A stretch of 64,000 nucleotides of DNA from Streptomyces lydicus (GTDB lineage: Bacteria; Actinomycetota; Actinomycetes; Streptomycetales; Streptomycetaceae), in contig NZ_RDTE01000003.1 in NCBI RefSeq assembly GCF_004125265.1, positions 6,572,001 through 6,636,000 of the forward strand, written 5' to 3'. This document shows, piece after piece, positions 11,305 through 20,232 of this stretch. Position 1 is the first letter of the stretch, and each line of letters begins with the position of its first letter. The position numbers were made by a program, and so were the translations under genes. Below the pieces are notes generated by a model that worked only from the letters and a program-made list of their open reading frames with translations, did no database searches and had not been told where the DNA came from.

Positions 11305-11450
11305 CCGGCCGTGGGCTTCCCACGATTTCGGCTTTCCCGCCGTGGTTGCTTCTCGCCGTTTCTCCCCCCACTGCCTCAAGGGTGTGGGAGGTGCCCCCAG
11401 CGGCGGGCGGGGTCCGCTGCGCGGGGCTGTGGGTGCGGTGACGAGTCTTC
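11305..11450 (+). repeat. Intergenic repeat, copy C
   Basis: This is a shorter copy of the repeat seen at 8236-8600, in the same orientation: CGGCTTTCCCGCCGTGG, CCCCCACTGCCTCAAGG, GTGGGAGGTGCCCCCAGCGG and GCTGCGCGGGGCTGTGG. The rest of the gene-free stretch 11282-11616 shows only this repeat plus about 160 bp without recognisable features, presumably the promoter region for 11617. Confidence 0.68.
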
Positions 11451-11616
11451 GAATGCAGTGCCCAAGGTGCCGAAGGATCAAGGGGTAAATCGGCCATTCT
11501 CGTCTGGCGAATGCGGCCGGACATCCACACAGCTTTCGCGTAATCGACGGCTCGGGGCCACCCCTGGGGCGGCATGCTAGTGCTTGTTCGCGCACCTGCT
11601 TCGGGGGGAACGAGCG

Positions 11617-12879
11617 GTGAACTCAGATCCAGCAGCAGATCCAACTCCGACGTCGACAACAGCGGAACCCTCCCTGGCCGTCGTACGGGCCTCTCGCTCC
11701 TTACGGCCACGTGTCCTCCGCGCGCTGATGCCGGCCGTGGTCTTGGCCCTGACGGTGACGGGGACCGTCCAGCTGGCGAGGAGCGGGCATCTCCTGCTGC
11801 CCTTCGAACGCGTCACCACCCTCAAGGGGCGCCTGGCGTCCATCGGCGACTTCTTCGAGGACCCGCAGGTCGTCCGGATCCTGCGCAAGCACGGGTTACG
11901 GGTGGAAACCTCCAGCGCGGGCTCCCGCGCGGTGGCGACGGGCAGCCTGAAGGGTCTTGATTTCGTCTTCCCCTCCGGCAAGCCCGCCGCGGATCAGATC
12001 CACGACACACGGCAGGCAGCCGGGGAGTACAGCAAGGACTTCCAGCCCTTCGACAGCCCCCTGGTCCTGGCCAGCTTCCGCGGGTACGCGGAAACGCTGC
12101 ACGACCGGCAGGTGGCCTCCCCCCAGCCCGCTCCCGGCGGGGGACAGCCGCTCTACTACACGCTCAAGATGGACAAGTTCCTGACCCTGACCAGAAAGGG
12201 TCTGAGCTGGAACGACCTCCACGTTGACCACCATGGCATCCACAATGACAATCCGGTGCTCGCCCAGACCTCCGACATCTGCCAGTCGGCCTCGGCGGAC
12301 GCCTACGTGGGCCTGGTCGCTTTCACCCAGCACCACAACACCCCGCCCATCGACAACCGGCAGGCCCGGGCGCTGGCCCGCAGCATCTCGCCACTGCTGC
12401 TCAGCCAGGGCAGCCCCAGCGACAGCCTGTACACGTACTACATCGACTCCGACGGCCCCAGCCAAGACCCGATCGCCGTCCTGTACGAGCACCAATACCT
12501 CGCCTACCAGGCCACGTACCGGGCCGCTCACGGGACGGTGGACACCGAGCGGGTACTGCTCTATCCGCAGTACCCGATGCTGTCCCATCCGCATTTCATC
12601 GCTCTGGACCACGAAGCCAACCAGCTCGGCGAGCTACTGGAGAACGATCCTGAACTGCGCCGCCGTGAGACGCAGCTCGGCTACCAGCTCGTTCCCTCGG
12701 GCAGCACCGACGAGCTCGCCGAACACCTGAACGGCCAGGGCATCCCGGCTCCGCGGCCGTCCCACCGCGAGCAGACGGCGGCGAGAATGCCCGACTGGCA
12801 GGTGCTGGAGCAGATGATCGCAGTCGTCAAGAAGTGCCCGAAGCCGGTTTCAGACCCGGCCCAACAGAAAACGGGGTGA
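11617..12879 (+). CDS. Membrane-anchored protein with substrate-binding-like ectodomain
   Basis: The predicted protein has 420 residues. A basic N-terminus (RASRSLRPRVLRAL) is followed by one membrane segment (MPAVVLALTVTGTVQLA). The ectodomain begins LKGRLASIGDFFEDPQVVRILRKHGL and continues VETSSAGSRAVATG and FVFPSGKPAADQI, resembling periplasmic-binding-type domains found with VWA domains in Streptomyces; no VWA domain is present. GTG 11617 is preferred over the upstream TTG because a GGGGGGA purine run precedes it. Its stop overlaps the next gene's start (GTGA), so the two products probably act together at the membrane. I do not recognise the family with confidence. Confidence 0.7.
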   Translation: MNSDPAADPTPTSTTAEPSLAVVRASRSLRPRVLRALMPAVVLALTVTGTVQLARSGHLLLPFERVTTLKGRLASIGDFFEDPQVVRILRKHGLRVETSSAGSRAVATGSLKGLDFVFPSGKPAADQIHDTRQAAGEYSKDFQPFDSPLVLASFRGYAETLHDRQVASPQPAPGGGQPLYYTLKMDKFLTLTRKGLSWNDLHVDHHGIHNDNPVLAQTSDICQSASADAYVGLVAFTQHHNTPPIDNRQARALARSISPLLLSQGSPSDSLYTYYIDSDGPSQDPIAVLYEHQYLAYQATYRAAHGTVDTERVLLYPQYPMLSHPHFIALDHEANQLGELLENDPELRRRETQLGYQLVPSGSTDELAEHLNGQGIPAPRPSHREQTAARMPDWQVLEQMIAVVKKCPKPVSDPAQQKTG

Positions 12880-13661
12880 ACCACGTGCCCGTGTTCAGCG
12901 ACCCTCTGTGGTGGGACCTCAACTGGCGCTGGATGCTCGTGTGGTTGGCGACCGTAGCGAGCGTGGTCGTCCTGCTGGCGCTGCTGAACGGCGCCCGACG
13001 GCGACGCAGGCGACTGTCGAAGCGCCTGGTGGACGGCACGACGTGCATCTACCTCGATGACCGGAAAATCATGGACGCGTACCAGATGAACCGGTACACC
13101 ACGGCACTCCGCAAGGCAGTCGAACAGCGGACCAGGACGAGCTGGACCTCCCGACTCCAGATGCTCGTGCCGTCCTTCAGCCAAGCAGGCACCAACTACG
13201 AGCGCAGCCGTGAGGTCGTCACCAATTACATCGAGGTGGCCGAAGCCATTTCCGTCATCGGCCTCATTGTCGACGGCCTGGAAGGCAGCAATGCCATTGT
13301 CCACGCCAACCTGCGGCGCGGCACCGTACGCCGCAATGCCGCATTGGCAAAGGCGCGCTCCGCGGGCCACCGGAACGAGCCGGTCCGCCTCACCGCCACC
13401 GATGGCGGGTTCGTCCTCCTGTCCGGCGACTTCGAACGGAACGAGGCCGCGTCAACCGATACCCGCACCGTCTTCACGGCCCCCTACGGTCCCACCGCAA
13501 CGGCACGCATCCGTTTGTCCTGCCGTACCTCGGGCCTGCGCTCGCAGGAGGACGGGGACCCGGACCCCGGCCCCTTCTTCGCCCTCTGCCTGGGCAAGGT
13601 CCGCAGATGGAGTCCCACGGACGCAGTCCTGGAAGTCCGCCCCCTGGCGATCTTCAGCTGA
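12876..13661 (+). CDS. Membrane-anchored protein of unknown function
   Basis: The predicted protein has about 261 residues. It starts with one membrane helix (WRWMLVWLATVASVVVLLALL) followed by the basic stretch NGARRRRRRLSKRL, so the bulk is cytoplasmic. The soluble part opens LVDGTTCIYLDDRKIMDAYQ and contains helices (EVAEAISVIGLIVDGLEG) and a C-terminal strand-rich region ending AVLEVRPLAIFS. The opening recalls DUF6414-type proteins, but I cannot confirm that. The start GTG overlaps the TGA of the upstream gene; an alternative GTG lies 9 nt downstream. Coupling suggests a two-protein membrane module with the substrate-binding-like partner. Confidence 0.68.
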   Translation: MNHVPVFSDPLWWDLNWRWMLVWLATVASVVVLLALLNGARRRRRRLSKRLVDGTTCIYLDDRKIMDAYQMNRYTTALRKAVEQRTRTSWTSRLQMLVPSFSQAGTNYERSREVVTNYIEVAEAISVIGLIVDGLEGSNAIVHANLRRGTVRRNAALAKARSAGHRNEPVRLTATDGGFVLLSGDFERNEAASTDTRTVFTAPYGPTATARIRLSCRTSGLRSQEDGDPDPGPFFALCLGKVRRWSPTDAVLEVRPLAIFS

Positions 13662-13844
13662 CCGAGAACGATCACCCGCCTGGAACAGGGCGAAGAGGAA
13701 TTGTGCAGTGGCGAACCGGTCCTTCCTGGGGAATTGCGTGATCACTCACACAGCCGCCGACCTCCAAAACGGCAAGGCCGGAAATCCACACGGCGGCATA
13801 GAGCGGCTTGTCCGGCGGTGCGGCCCGTGAAATCCTCGGGAGCC

Positions 13845-14429
13845 ATGCGTAGGTTATCGGCTGCCCTGACAATGGTTCTGACCGTCTCTCTGGTCGCGGC
13901 GTGCTCAAGCGGGGAGGACAAGACCGGCCCCGCATCAACTGCCAAGCCGGTCGTGAAACCAACCGCCGGCTCCCCGCCTTCCGGCCCGCAGATGCGGTAC
14001 AAGGACTCACCGCTCACACTGGGTGGCAGGCCGCAGGCCGGCGGAATCACCTGTGAGCACTTCTGGGCCGCCCTCTACGGCGACTCTCCCCACACCGTTG
14101 AAGCATCCCCCTCGGCACTCGACGGCACGGACCTGTCGGTCTTCGCTTGCCGAAGCGGCGACGCAGAGTTGGGATTCTCCAAGCCCGACGCCCGCGCAAT
14201 TTTCCAGGTCACCGGCGCGCAGGATGGGCGCAGTTGCAACGAAGCCATGAAGAGCGGTAAAGCCTCCGAGATCAAGGACGGCATTCCGCTGCTCAAGCTC
14301 AAGGTCGGCCAGCAGTTCTGCATAACTCATCCCTACAACCCGGAGAAAGGCGAACTGCTGCGCGTGCGGCAGGTTTTGCCGCCGGAAGGCAAGGTGACGC
14401 TTTCAGTGACCGCCTGGGAAGGCCGCTAG
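13845..14429 (+). CDS. Secreted lipoprotein of unknown function
   Basis: The predicted protein has 194 residues. A type II signal (MRRLSAALTMVLTVSLVAAC) ends in the lipobox LVAAC, followed by a Ser/Thr/Pro-rich linker. The mature part contains four Cys (ITCEHF, FACRSGD, RSCNEA, QFCITH), suggesting two disulfides. ATG 13845 has CGGGAG upstream; an in-frame GTG at 13827 is less likely. It is probably attached to the outer face of the membrane. It lies in the same direction as, but 180 bp from, the two membrane proteins upstream, so any link is speculative. Confidence 0.75.
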   Translation: MRRLSAALTMVLTVSLVAACSSGEDKTGPASTAKPVVKPTAGSPPSGPQMRYKDSPLTLGGRPQAGGITCEHFWAALYGDSPHTVEASPSALDGTDLSVFACRSGDAELGFSKPDARAIFQVTGAQDGRSCNEAMKSGKASEIKDGIPLLKLKVGQQFCITHPYNPEKGELLRVRQVLPPEGKVTLSVTAWEGR

Positions 14430-14446
14430 GCTCCGACGAAACGGCC

Positions 14447-14476
14447 CGGCGGTCGAAGGCGGGTGGCCGACCGCCG
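14447..14476. terminator. Stem-loop between convergent genes
   Basis: CGGCGGTCG and CGACCGCCG form a 9-bp stem with a 12-nt loop in the 85-bp gap between the convergent lipoprotein and sigma-like gene ends. No T-run follows. It is a plausible bidirectional terminator. Confidence 0.45.
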
Positions 14477-14514
14477 TGGCTGCCTCGCCGCGGACGGTTC
14501 GCCCGCTGAACTGC

Positions 14515-16488
14515 CTAGCCCACCGCCCCCATCGCCCTCCCGTTCGCCAGGCGCCCCTTCAGCTCCGCCCGGTCGCCCGACTTCGCCGGGAGGGTCAGCA
14601 GGCGGCCGGGGGACTGGCCGCGGACGTCGCCGGTGGTGGTGATCGAGGTGACCTTGCTGCTGCCCGCGGCCAGTAGCCACCACTGGCCGGTGGTGGACTT
14701 CCACAGCACTCCGGCCAGGGCGCGCGGGGCGCGGGGGCCGCAGGCCGTGCCGCCCTCGGCGCGGGCCGCCACCGTGCCGGGTGCGTAGCGGCTGCCGCCC
14801 GCTGCCGGTGTCTGGATCTGGGCCATCGTCCGGCTGCCCGGACCGCGCCAGGTCTCGGCGCGGGTGCACAGCCAGGCCGCGCTGCCCGCGCCCCCGGGCA
14901 GCGGCTGGTGGGCGAACTCCCAGGAATTCACCGCGCGGACGCCCTGGCCGCGTACCGCGGCGAGCTGACAGGCCGTGCGGGCCCAGGCCGTCCTGGCGCG
15001 CGGTGCGGTCACCTCGCCCGGCTTGCGGGGGGTGCCGTACGTCAGCCGGGCCGGGGCCAGTTCGCCGAGGTCGGTGAGCAGACGGCCGCCCATCCGCAGC
15101 GCCGGCCAGGTCGTGCACGTCGCCGCCGCGGGCCGGGGGGTGGGGACGGGATTGGTGGTGCCGTCGGGCCGGATCCGCAAGCGAGCACCCGGCGCGTCCG
15201 GCTTGACCAGGTCCACCAGCCGCGCCGACTTCACCCAGGGGGCGGTCAGATACCGGACGTTGCCCTGTGTACGGCTCACCACCAGCGCGCTCGCCGAATC
15301 CGCCGCCGCGCCGTCGGTCCGCGCGAAGTCCACCGCGGCGCCGGTGCCGTCGCTCTGCCCCTCGCCGTCCGCCGCCTCCGCGTAGCGCACCACCCGCAGT
15401 CCGTCGTGCAGGAGCACCACGACGACGTGGTCCACCACGCCCGCGAAGAGCAGTTGGGCCGGGCCCGCGGCCGGTCCGGTCGGGGTGCCGGGCGTCGCCG
15501 AGACCGGGACCCCCTCGCCGGGCCTGGCCCAGACGGCCAGCGCCCGCCGCAGCAGCGCCTTGTCGTGGATCCGGTCGCCGCGGGCGGGCCAGGCGGAGAA
15601 GTCCTGCCGGGCGGCGTTCTTCCAGGCGGTCGCGGAGGTCACCGTGAGCTTGCCGGGGTCCAGCGCCGCCTCGGACGCCGCGTTGCGCGCGTACGGCGGG
15701 GCGGCGGCGCCGTCCGGGCCCCAGCCGTCGCCGGGCATCCCCAGCAGCGCCCCGCAGACCAGCACGGCTGCACCGGCGGTCAGCACCGCCCTGCCGTGCT
15801 GCCGCCGCCGGATCAGGTCCGTCGGCCTGGCCTGCAGTGCGCAGGGGTCGAACTCCGGTGACTCCAGCAGCGACCGGTCCCGGCTGCCGGCCGGGGTCTT
15901 GGCCCGCTCCGCCTCGTCCAGCGCCGCGCGGGGGTGGTCCACCCCGGCGGCCTCCAGCACCCGGCGCGTCTCGGGGGCGCTGAGCCGTTCCAGATCGCGC
16001 AGTACGAACGCCGCCCGCCCCGGGCCGGACAGCGCCGACAGCGCCTGGTCCAGGGCGAGTTCATCGGCCCCGCCGGAGCGCGGGAACAGCCGCAGGCCCC
16101 AGACCTGGGGGAACGGGTGCGGCGGCACCGGCAGCCACCGGCGCGAGCGGCCGGCGGCCAGGGCGGCCCGCAGGACCCGCAGCCGGACGAAGGCATAGCC
16201 GGGGTCGATCGCCGCGTCCGTGCCGGCGCGCTGGGCGGGCAGTCCCAGGCCGCGGGTGGAACTGCGCTGGCGCGGCAGGGCCCGCTGCACGACGGCATGG
16301 GCGGCCAGCACCCGCCGGCCGCGGCTGGGGCCCGGCGGCAGGACGAGGTAGGCCAGCCGGACCAGCCGCGGGTAGTGCTCGACCAGCGCCGCCTCGGCCT
16401 GCTCGACGTCGATGACGTCACCGATGTCCTCAAGGCTGCCGGGGGAGGTGCGGTCCGGACGCTGGGGTGTCGCTTGCTGCTGCTTCAC
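14515..16488 (-). CDS. ECF-sigma-like domain fused to a membrane anchor and ectodomain (paralog 1)
   Basis: The predicted protein has 657 residues. Residues 28-72 (VEQAEAALVEHYPRLVRLAY...) resemble sigma region 2. Residues about 148-195 (LSALSGPGRAAFVLRDLERLSAPETRRVLEAAG) resemble sigma region 4 of ECF factors, somewhat degenerate. A membrane helix (VLTAGAAVLVCGALLG, about 233-252) leads to a roughly 400-residue extracytoplasmic domain with GWARTACQL-type and SAAWLCTRAETWRGPG motifs. The gene at 51917 encodes a clear full-length paralog with the same order. The start is GTG 16488, 9 nt after a conserved promoter-like element, compatible with a leaderless mRNA. It may be a membrane-tethered regulator; whether the sigma-like part still binds RNA polymerase is unknown. 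Confidence 0.75.
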   Translation of the reverse strand: MKQQQATPQRPDRTSPGSLEDIGDVIDVEQAEAALVEHYPRLVRLAYLVLPPGPSRGRRVLAAHAVVQRALPRQRSSTRGLGLPAQRAGTDAAIDPGYAFVRLRVLRAALAAGRSRRWLPVPPHPFPQVWGLRLFPRSGGADELALDQALSALSGPGRAAFVLRDLERLSAPETRRVLEAAGVDHPRAALDEAERAKTPAGSRDRSLLESPEFDPCALQARPTDLIRRRQHGRAVLTAGAAVLVCGALLGMPGDGWGPDGAAAPPYARNAASEAALDPGKLTVTSATAWKNAARQDFSAWPARGDRIHDKALLRRALAVWARPGEGVPVSATPGTPTGPAAGPAQLLFAGVVDHVVVVLLHDGLRVVRYAEAADGEGQSDGTGAAVDFARTDGAAADSASALVVSRTQGNVRYLTAPWVKSARLVDLVKPDAPGARLRIRPDGTTNPVPTPRPAAATCTTWPALRMGGRLLTDLGELAPARLTYGTPRKPGEVTAPRARTAWARTACQLAAVRGQGVRAVNSWEFAHQPLPGGAGSAAWLCTRAETWRGPGSRTMAQIQTPAAGGSRYAPGTVAARAEGGTACGPRAPRALAGVLWKSTTGQWWLLAAGSSKVTSITTTGDVRGQSPGRLLTLPAKSGDRAELKGRLANGRAMGAVG

Positions 16489-16497
16489 GTTCGGTGA

Positions 16498-16522
16498 AAC
16501 GAGTGATTCCTGTGATGGTCAC
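16498..16522 (-). promoter_or_regulatory. Conserved promoter-like element upstream of sigma-like paralog 1
   Basis: On the minus strand the block opens GTGACC and ends GAATCACTCGTT 25 bp later. It matches 22 of 25 positions of the block upstream of paralog 2 (51830-51854). GTGACC, a 15-nt spacer and CGTT fit an ECF-type -35/-10 pair. Transcription would then start close to the GTG at 16488. Confidence 0.6.
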
Positions 16523-16631
16523 CGGCCCTCCGGGGCGCCCCGACGGGTGACGCCCGCACGGCAGCGGCCACCGCGGTGGGTGGACCGCGGTGGCCGCCGT
16601 GACTGCCGGACGGGCCGGCTTTCGCGCTGTG

Positions 16632-16711
16632 GGCCGGACCTCAGCGCTGCAGGCCGGACCTCAGCGCTGCAGGCCGGACGTCAGCGCTGCAGGCCGGAGC
16701 TCAGCGCTGCA
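16632..16711. repeat. Four tandem 20-bp repeats made from the 3' end of the DUF397 gene
   Basis: Units at 16632, 16652, 16672 and 16692 follow GGCCGGACCTCAGCGCTGCA with single-base changes. The last unit contains the final codons (Leu-Gln-Arg-stop) of the DUF397 gene, so three extra copies of its terminus lie downstream of the stop. It looks like replication slippage. Confidence 0.85.
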
Positions 16712-16931
16712 GGTCGAACTCGCCGTCCCGCGCGCCGAGGACGAAGGCCCGCCACTCCGCCTCGGTGTAGCGCAGTACCACATCAGGGTCCGTGGAGTTG
16801 CGCATGGCCACCGCGCCCCGCTCCAGGAAGGCGATCTCCACGGCCTCCTCGGCGTCTCCGGGGGCGCGCTGCCAGGTGGCGTCGGAAATGTCGAGGGCGT
16901 AGAGCCACTCCTTCTCAGCTGCGGCACTCAT
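16701..16931 (-). CDS. DUF397 domain protein
   Basis: This 76-residue protein reads EKEWLYALDISDATWQRAPG, VEIAFLERGAVAMRNSTDPD, then LRYTEAEWRAFVLGARDGEFD, the complete DUF397 pattern ending in the usual W-x-AFV-x-G-x-x-x-GEFD. Length is normal for the family. No XRE/DUF5753 partner is adjacent; the neighbour upstream is a GH89 glycosidase. The C-terminus LQR coincides with a 20-bp unit that is repeated downstream. Confidence 0.88.
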   Translation of the reverse strand: MSAAAEKEWLYALDISDATWQRAPGDAEEAVEIAFLERGAVAMRNSTDPDVVLRYTEAEWRAFVLGARDGEFDLQR

Positions 16932-16980
16932 GTGGTGATCCCCTCGCTCGTGGTGCGTTCCCGGTCAGGGTACGCGGCGG

Positions 16981-19900
16981 TCAGGCGAGCTTCCAGCGGC
17001 GGAATTCCGCCGTCCCGCGGTGCTCCGTCGCGGAGTTGGCGGCGCACTGGTGCAGACCGGTGTCCTGGCGGGCGGCCGCTCCGGGGACGGTGACGGTGGC
17101 GATCTCGCGCCAGGTCGCGCCGTCGTCGGTGGAGCAGGAGCCGGTGTAGGTGCCCGCGGTCCCGGCGTCCTTCCCGCGGGTGAGGCGGAGCAGGACGGGC
17201 GCGGTGAGGCCGGTGAGCCGCCGGTAGGTGTCCAGGGTCCCGTCGCCGTTCGCGTCGTAGGAGAGCACGACGCCGCTGGCGGGGGTCACGGAGAGGTTGA
17301 GGAAGCCGAGGGCGTCCGCGGCGCCTGTGGCCGAGGGGGCGCCCGGGGCGGAGGGTGAGGAGGGCACGGAGAGCGAGGAAAGCGCGGAGGGCGCGGAGGG
17401 TGCGGAGGGTGCGGCGAGGCGGTTGCGGACGACCAGGCCGGCGCGGGCCCAGGGGCCGGTCGGGTCCTGGGAGGTCACCTCGACGGTCACCGAGCCGCCC
17501 GCGGTGAGCGCGCCCGGCCGGTAGACCGCGCCGAACTCTGCGGTGGCCTTCCAGAGGTCCGCGCCCCCGCCGTTGACGGCCAGCCGCTCGCCCAACTGGC
17601 CGAAAACCGCCGCATTGGTGGTGACGGTCCGCAGCCCGTCGTCCAGCGGCCCCGCCACGTACAGGGTGCCGTGCCGCGCCGCGCGGACCCGTGGCTCGCC
17701 CTTCGGGCCGTAGTCGACGGTGAGGTCGTAGGGGAGCGGGTGCAGGGGGGTGTGCAGGGGGCCGGCGGGGGCGGTGACCTGCCAGCGGGCGTGGCCGGTG
17801 CCGCCGGGCGGGAGCGACGGCAGCGACGCCGGGCCCGACGCGGTGGCGTCGACGCCGCCCAGCGCGAAGTCCACCCGGCCGGTCGCCCGCAGCCCGTTGA
17901 CGTTGCGCAGCGCCGCGGTGACGGTGGCCCGGCCGCCCGGAGGCAGCGCGGACGGGTCGGCGGTGACCGTGACGGTGCCCTGGTAGGGGGCCTTGGCAAG
18001 GGTGTCGTGGACCCGCCGCGCGGTGCGGTACGCATCGGTCGTCGGGCGCAGCGGATGGGTGGTGCGCGCGCGGGTCCAGGGCTCTTCCAGGGCGTACCAG
18101 TCGAAGGTCTTCGGGGGCCGGTCCGCGGCCAGCGCGTCCGCCAGTTCGTCCAAGTACGCCTGCCACTGCGGGAGATGGACCTCGCGGATCAGGCCGTGCC
18201 AGTCGCGGTTGGCGTAGTTGGCGAGGGAGCCGCCGTCGGCGGTGGCCCGGTCCGCCCAGGTGGTGATCAGCGCACGGGCGCTGTGTTCCAGCCGCGCCTG
18301 CTCCTCGGCCCCGGTCGCCATGGCCTTGGCCTGGGCCAGCCAGGGCCCGAGCAGGAACAGCCGGTGCGCGCCGGTGACCTCGTCGCACAGCCGCATCAGC
18401 CGCAGCCACAACTCCGACAGCGCACGGAACGTCGTACCGTCCTTGCGCCGGTAGGCCTCCTGGAGCTGGCCGATCAGCTGCCAGGACCGGTTTGCGAGGG
18501 CCTGCCGGGCGGCGTCCGTCAGATCGTGGCGGTAGGCGTCGCTGTCGCGCAGCGCGGGGCGGACCGTCAGCAGCGCGGCGAAGGCGGTGTCGAACGCCGC
18601 CGGGTCGAAGGCCGGGGTGTGGGTGGCGTAGACCGTGCCCGAGCGGGCGGCCAGCGAGGGGCGGGCGGCGAAGACCGAGTCGTGCGGCCGGCCGTCCTTG
18701 CTGGAGATCTCGTACGCGCTGGTGCGCAGCGCGGCGTAGGCGGCGCGGGCCCCGTCGTCGCGGGCGCCGTAGCGCAGGTCGGCATAGCCGTCGAACCAGG
18801 CGGCGCGGTCCACCGGGCGCTCCCGCCAGGCCAGTTCGCAAAACAGCTCGAACGCGGCCGGGTCGCGTTCGGCGGCCTCCGGCATGTACGCGGTCCCGGC
18901 GAGCCTGCTGCCCGGCTTGTCGCGCCAGGCGGTGAAGCGCTCGGCCCAGATATGGGTCTTGGCGCCGAGAGTGGTGCGGCCGCCGAAGTTGGGGATCGAG
19001 CCGAAGGCGTACGGCACCCCGCCCCAGTCCCGCTCCCGGTCGGTGACCGTGTCCAGGTCGCTGAGGCCGTCCACGATCAGCATCCGGTCGTGGTCGACGG
19101 CGTCCAGCAGATCGCGCCGGGGATTGCCCTGCCAGCCCAGGATCACCCAGGTGGCATCGGGGCGGGCGGTGCGCAGCGCCTTCTCGACGGCGCGGGCGGC
19201 GTCCGGCACGGGCACGTCGCCCGGGTCGCCGCCCTCGTGCAGCAGATCCATCTTGAAGTGGTCTGCGGGGCCGAGGAGTTGTTGCTGATGGCGGTAGAAG
19301 GAAGCGGCGGCCGCGGCGAAGGCGTCGGTGCGCGGATCGAGCCAGTCGGGGCGCTTGAGGCCGGACCAGGTGCCCTGCGGGACGGTGCGCGCGCCGGGGT
19401 TGCGGGCGGCGAAACCGTCCGGGACGGTGCCGAAGTAGCCGGGCAGGACGGGGTGCATGCCGAGCTCGCGCAGCCGGCCGGTGATCCTGCGGCCCAGCTC
19501 GGCGCGCCTGTCGATCAGCTCGCGGCTGAGCGGGCCGCCGTAGCCGCTCATGTTCTGCAGCAGCCACCACGGCTGGTGCGACGGCGCGGGGAGCCAGGCG
19601 CGGGCCTCGGCGTCGGAGTAGCCAAAGTCGGTCAGCAGCCGGTGGTAGACGGCCTCGGCGCCCGGGGTGACCAGCACCTCGTTCACCCCGTGCAGCGCCA
19701 GCACATCGATCAGCCGCTCCCAGTGCGGCCAGTCGGCGTACGGGGCGGTGTAGCCGTCGTGGGTGTCGTTGAGGGCGAAGCGGTGGCGCAGCGCGGTGGA
19801 CCGGTCGACCGGCGAGGCCGGGGCGGGCAGCCGGCCGGGGAGCTCCACCTGGTCGCCGGCCCAGGACAGCTGGGCCCGGCAGGTGTACTTGAGGTACCAG

Positions 19901-20232
19901 TGGACGCCGGTCAGCAGGACGGCGGGGGTGGTCCCGGAGACCGTGATCCGGCCCGCCCGGCCGTCCACCCGGAAGCGGTCGGCGCCGCCGTCCGGGGCGA
20001 GCGGCACCAGCTGGAACTGGTCGGCGTGCCGGGGCAGCAGCCGGGTCAGTGCCGCCCGCGCCGGTTCCGTGTCATACGCCGCTCCGGTGCCGTGCGCCGC
20101 TGCCCGCCGCTGGTGGCGGGCGGGTCTCGTGGCGGCCGCGGCGCCCGCGGCGGGAACGGCCCCGCCGAGCGCCGCCCCGGCCCCGATCGCTCCGGCGGTT
20201 CCCAACAGTGCGCGTCGTGACGGTCGGCTCAT
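16981..20232 (-). CDS. TAT-exported alpha-N-acetylglucosaminidase (GH89)
   Basis: The predicted protein has 1083 residues. A twin-arginine signal (SRPSRRALLGTAGAIGAGAALGG) is followed by the NAGLU N-domain and the GH89 catalytic region: HRFALNDTHDGYTAPYADW, PWWLLQNMSGYGGP, PVLPGYFGTVPDGFAARNPG, DLLHEGGDPGDVP, WVILGWQGNP, and IPNFGGRTTLGAKTHIWAERF. The helical C-domain follows. The last 200 residues contain an Ala-Pro-Ser linker and a calcium-type DANGDGTLDTYRR loop in a carbohydrate-binding-like domain. ATG 20232 has GTGGGAG upstream. The likely role is release of terminal alpha-linked GlcNAc from glycans outside the cell. No sugar transporter or regulator is adjacent. Confidence 0.85.
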   Translation of the reverse strand: MSRPSRRALLGTAGAIGAGAALGGAVPAAGAAAATRPARHQRRAAAHGTGAAYDTEPARAALTRLLPRHADQFQLVPLAPDGGADRFRVDGRAGRITVSGTTPAVLLTGVHWYLKYTCRAQLSWAGDQVELPGRLPAPASPVDRSTALRHRFALNDTHDGYTAPYADWPHWERLIDVLALHGVNEVLVTPGAEAVYHRLLTDFGYSDAEARAWLPAPSHQPWWLLQNMSGYGGPLSRELIDRRAELGRRITGRLRELGMHPVLPGYFGTVPDGFAARNPGARTVPQGTWSGLKRPDWLDPRTDAFAAAAASFYRHQQQLLGPADHFKMDLLHEGGDPGDVPVPDAARAVEKALRTARPDATWVILGWQGNPRRDLLDAVDHDRMLIVDGLSDLDTVTDRERDWGGVPYAFGSIPNFGGRTTLGAKTHIWAERFTAWRDKPGSRLAGTAYMPEAAERDPAAFELFCELAWRERPVDRAAWFDGYADLRYGARDDGARAAYAALRTSAYEISSKDGRPHDSVFAARPSLAARSGTVYATHTPAFDPAAFDTAFAALLTVRPALRDSDAYRHDLTDAARQALANRSWQLIGQLQEAYRRKDGTTFRALSELWLRLMRLCDEVTGAHRLFLLGPWLAQAKAMATGAEEQARLEHSARALITTWADRATADGGSLANYANRDWHGLIREVHLPQWQAYLDELADALAADRPPKTFDWYALEEPWTRARTTHPLRPTTDAYRTARRVHDTLAKAPYQGTVTVTADPSALPPGGRATVTAALRNVNGLRATGRVDFALGGVDATASGPASLPSLPPGGTGHARWQVTAPAGPLHTPLHPLPYDLTVDYGPKGEPRVRAARHGTLYVAGPLDDGLRTVTTNAAVFGQLGERLAVNGGGADLWKATAEFGAVYRPGALTAGGSVTVEVTSQDPTGPWARAGLVVRNRLAAPSAPSAPSALSSLSVPSSPSAPGAPSATGAADALGFLNLSVTPASGVVLSYDANGDGTLDTYRRLTGLTAPVLLRLTRGKDAGTAGTYTGSCSTDDGATWREIATVTVPGAAARQDTGLHQCAANSATEHRGTAEFRRWKLA

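Noticed and set aside
11282-11710. N-terminal extension of the GNAT gene
   Set aside because: It covers the intergenic repeat; conserved GNAT sequence begins at 11281.
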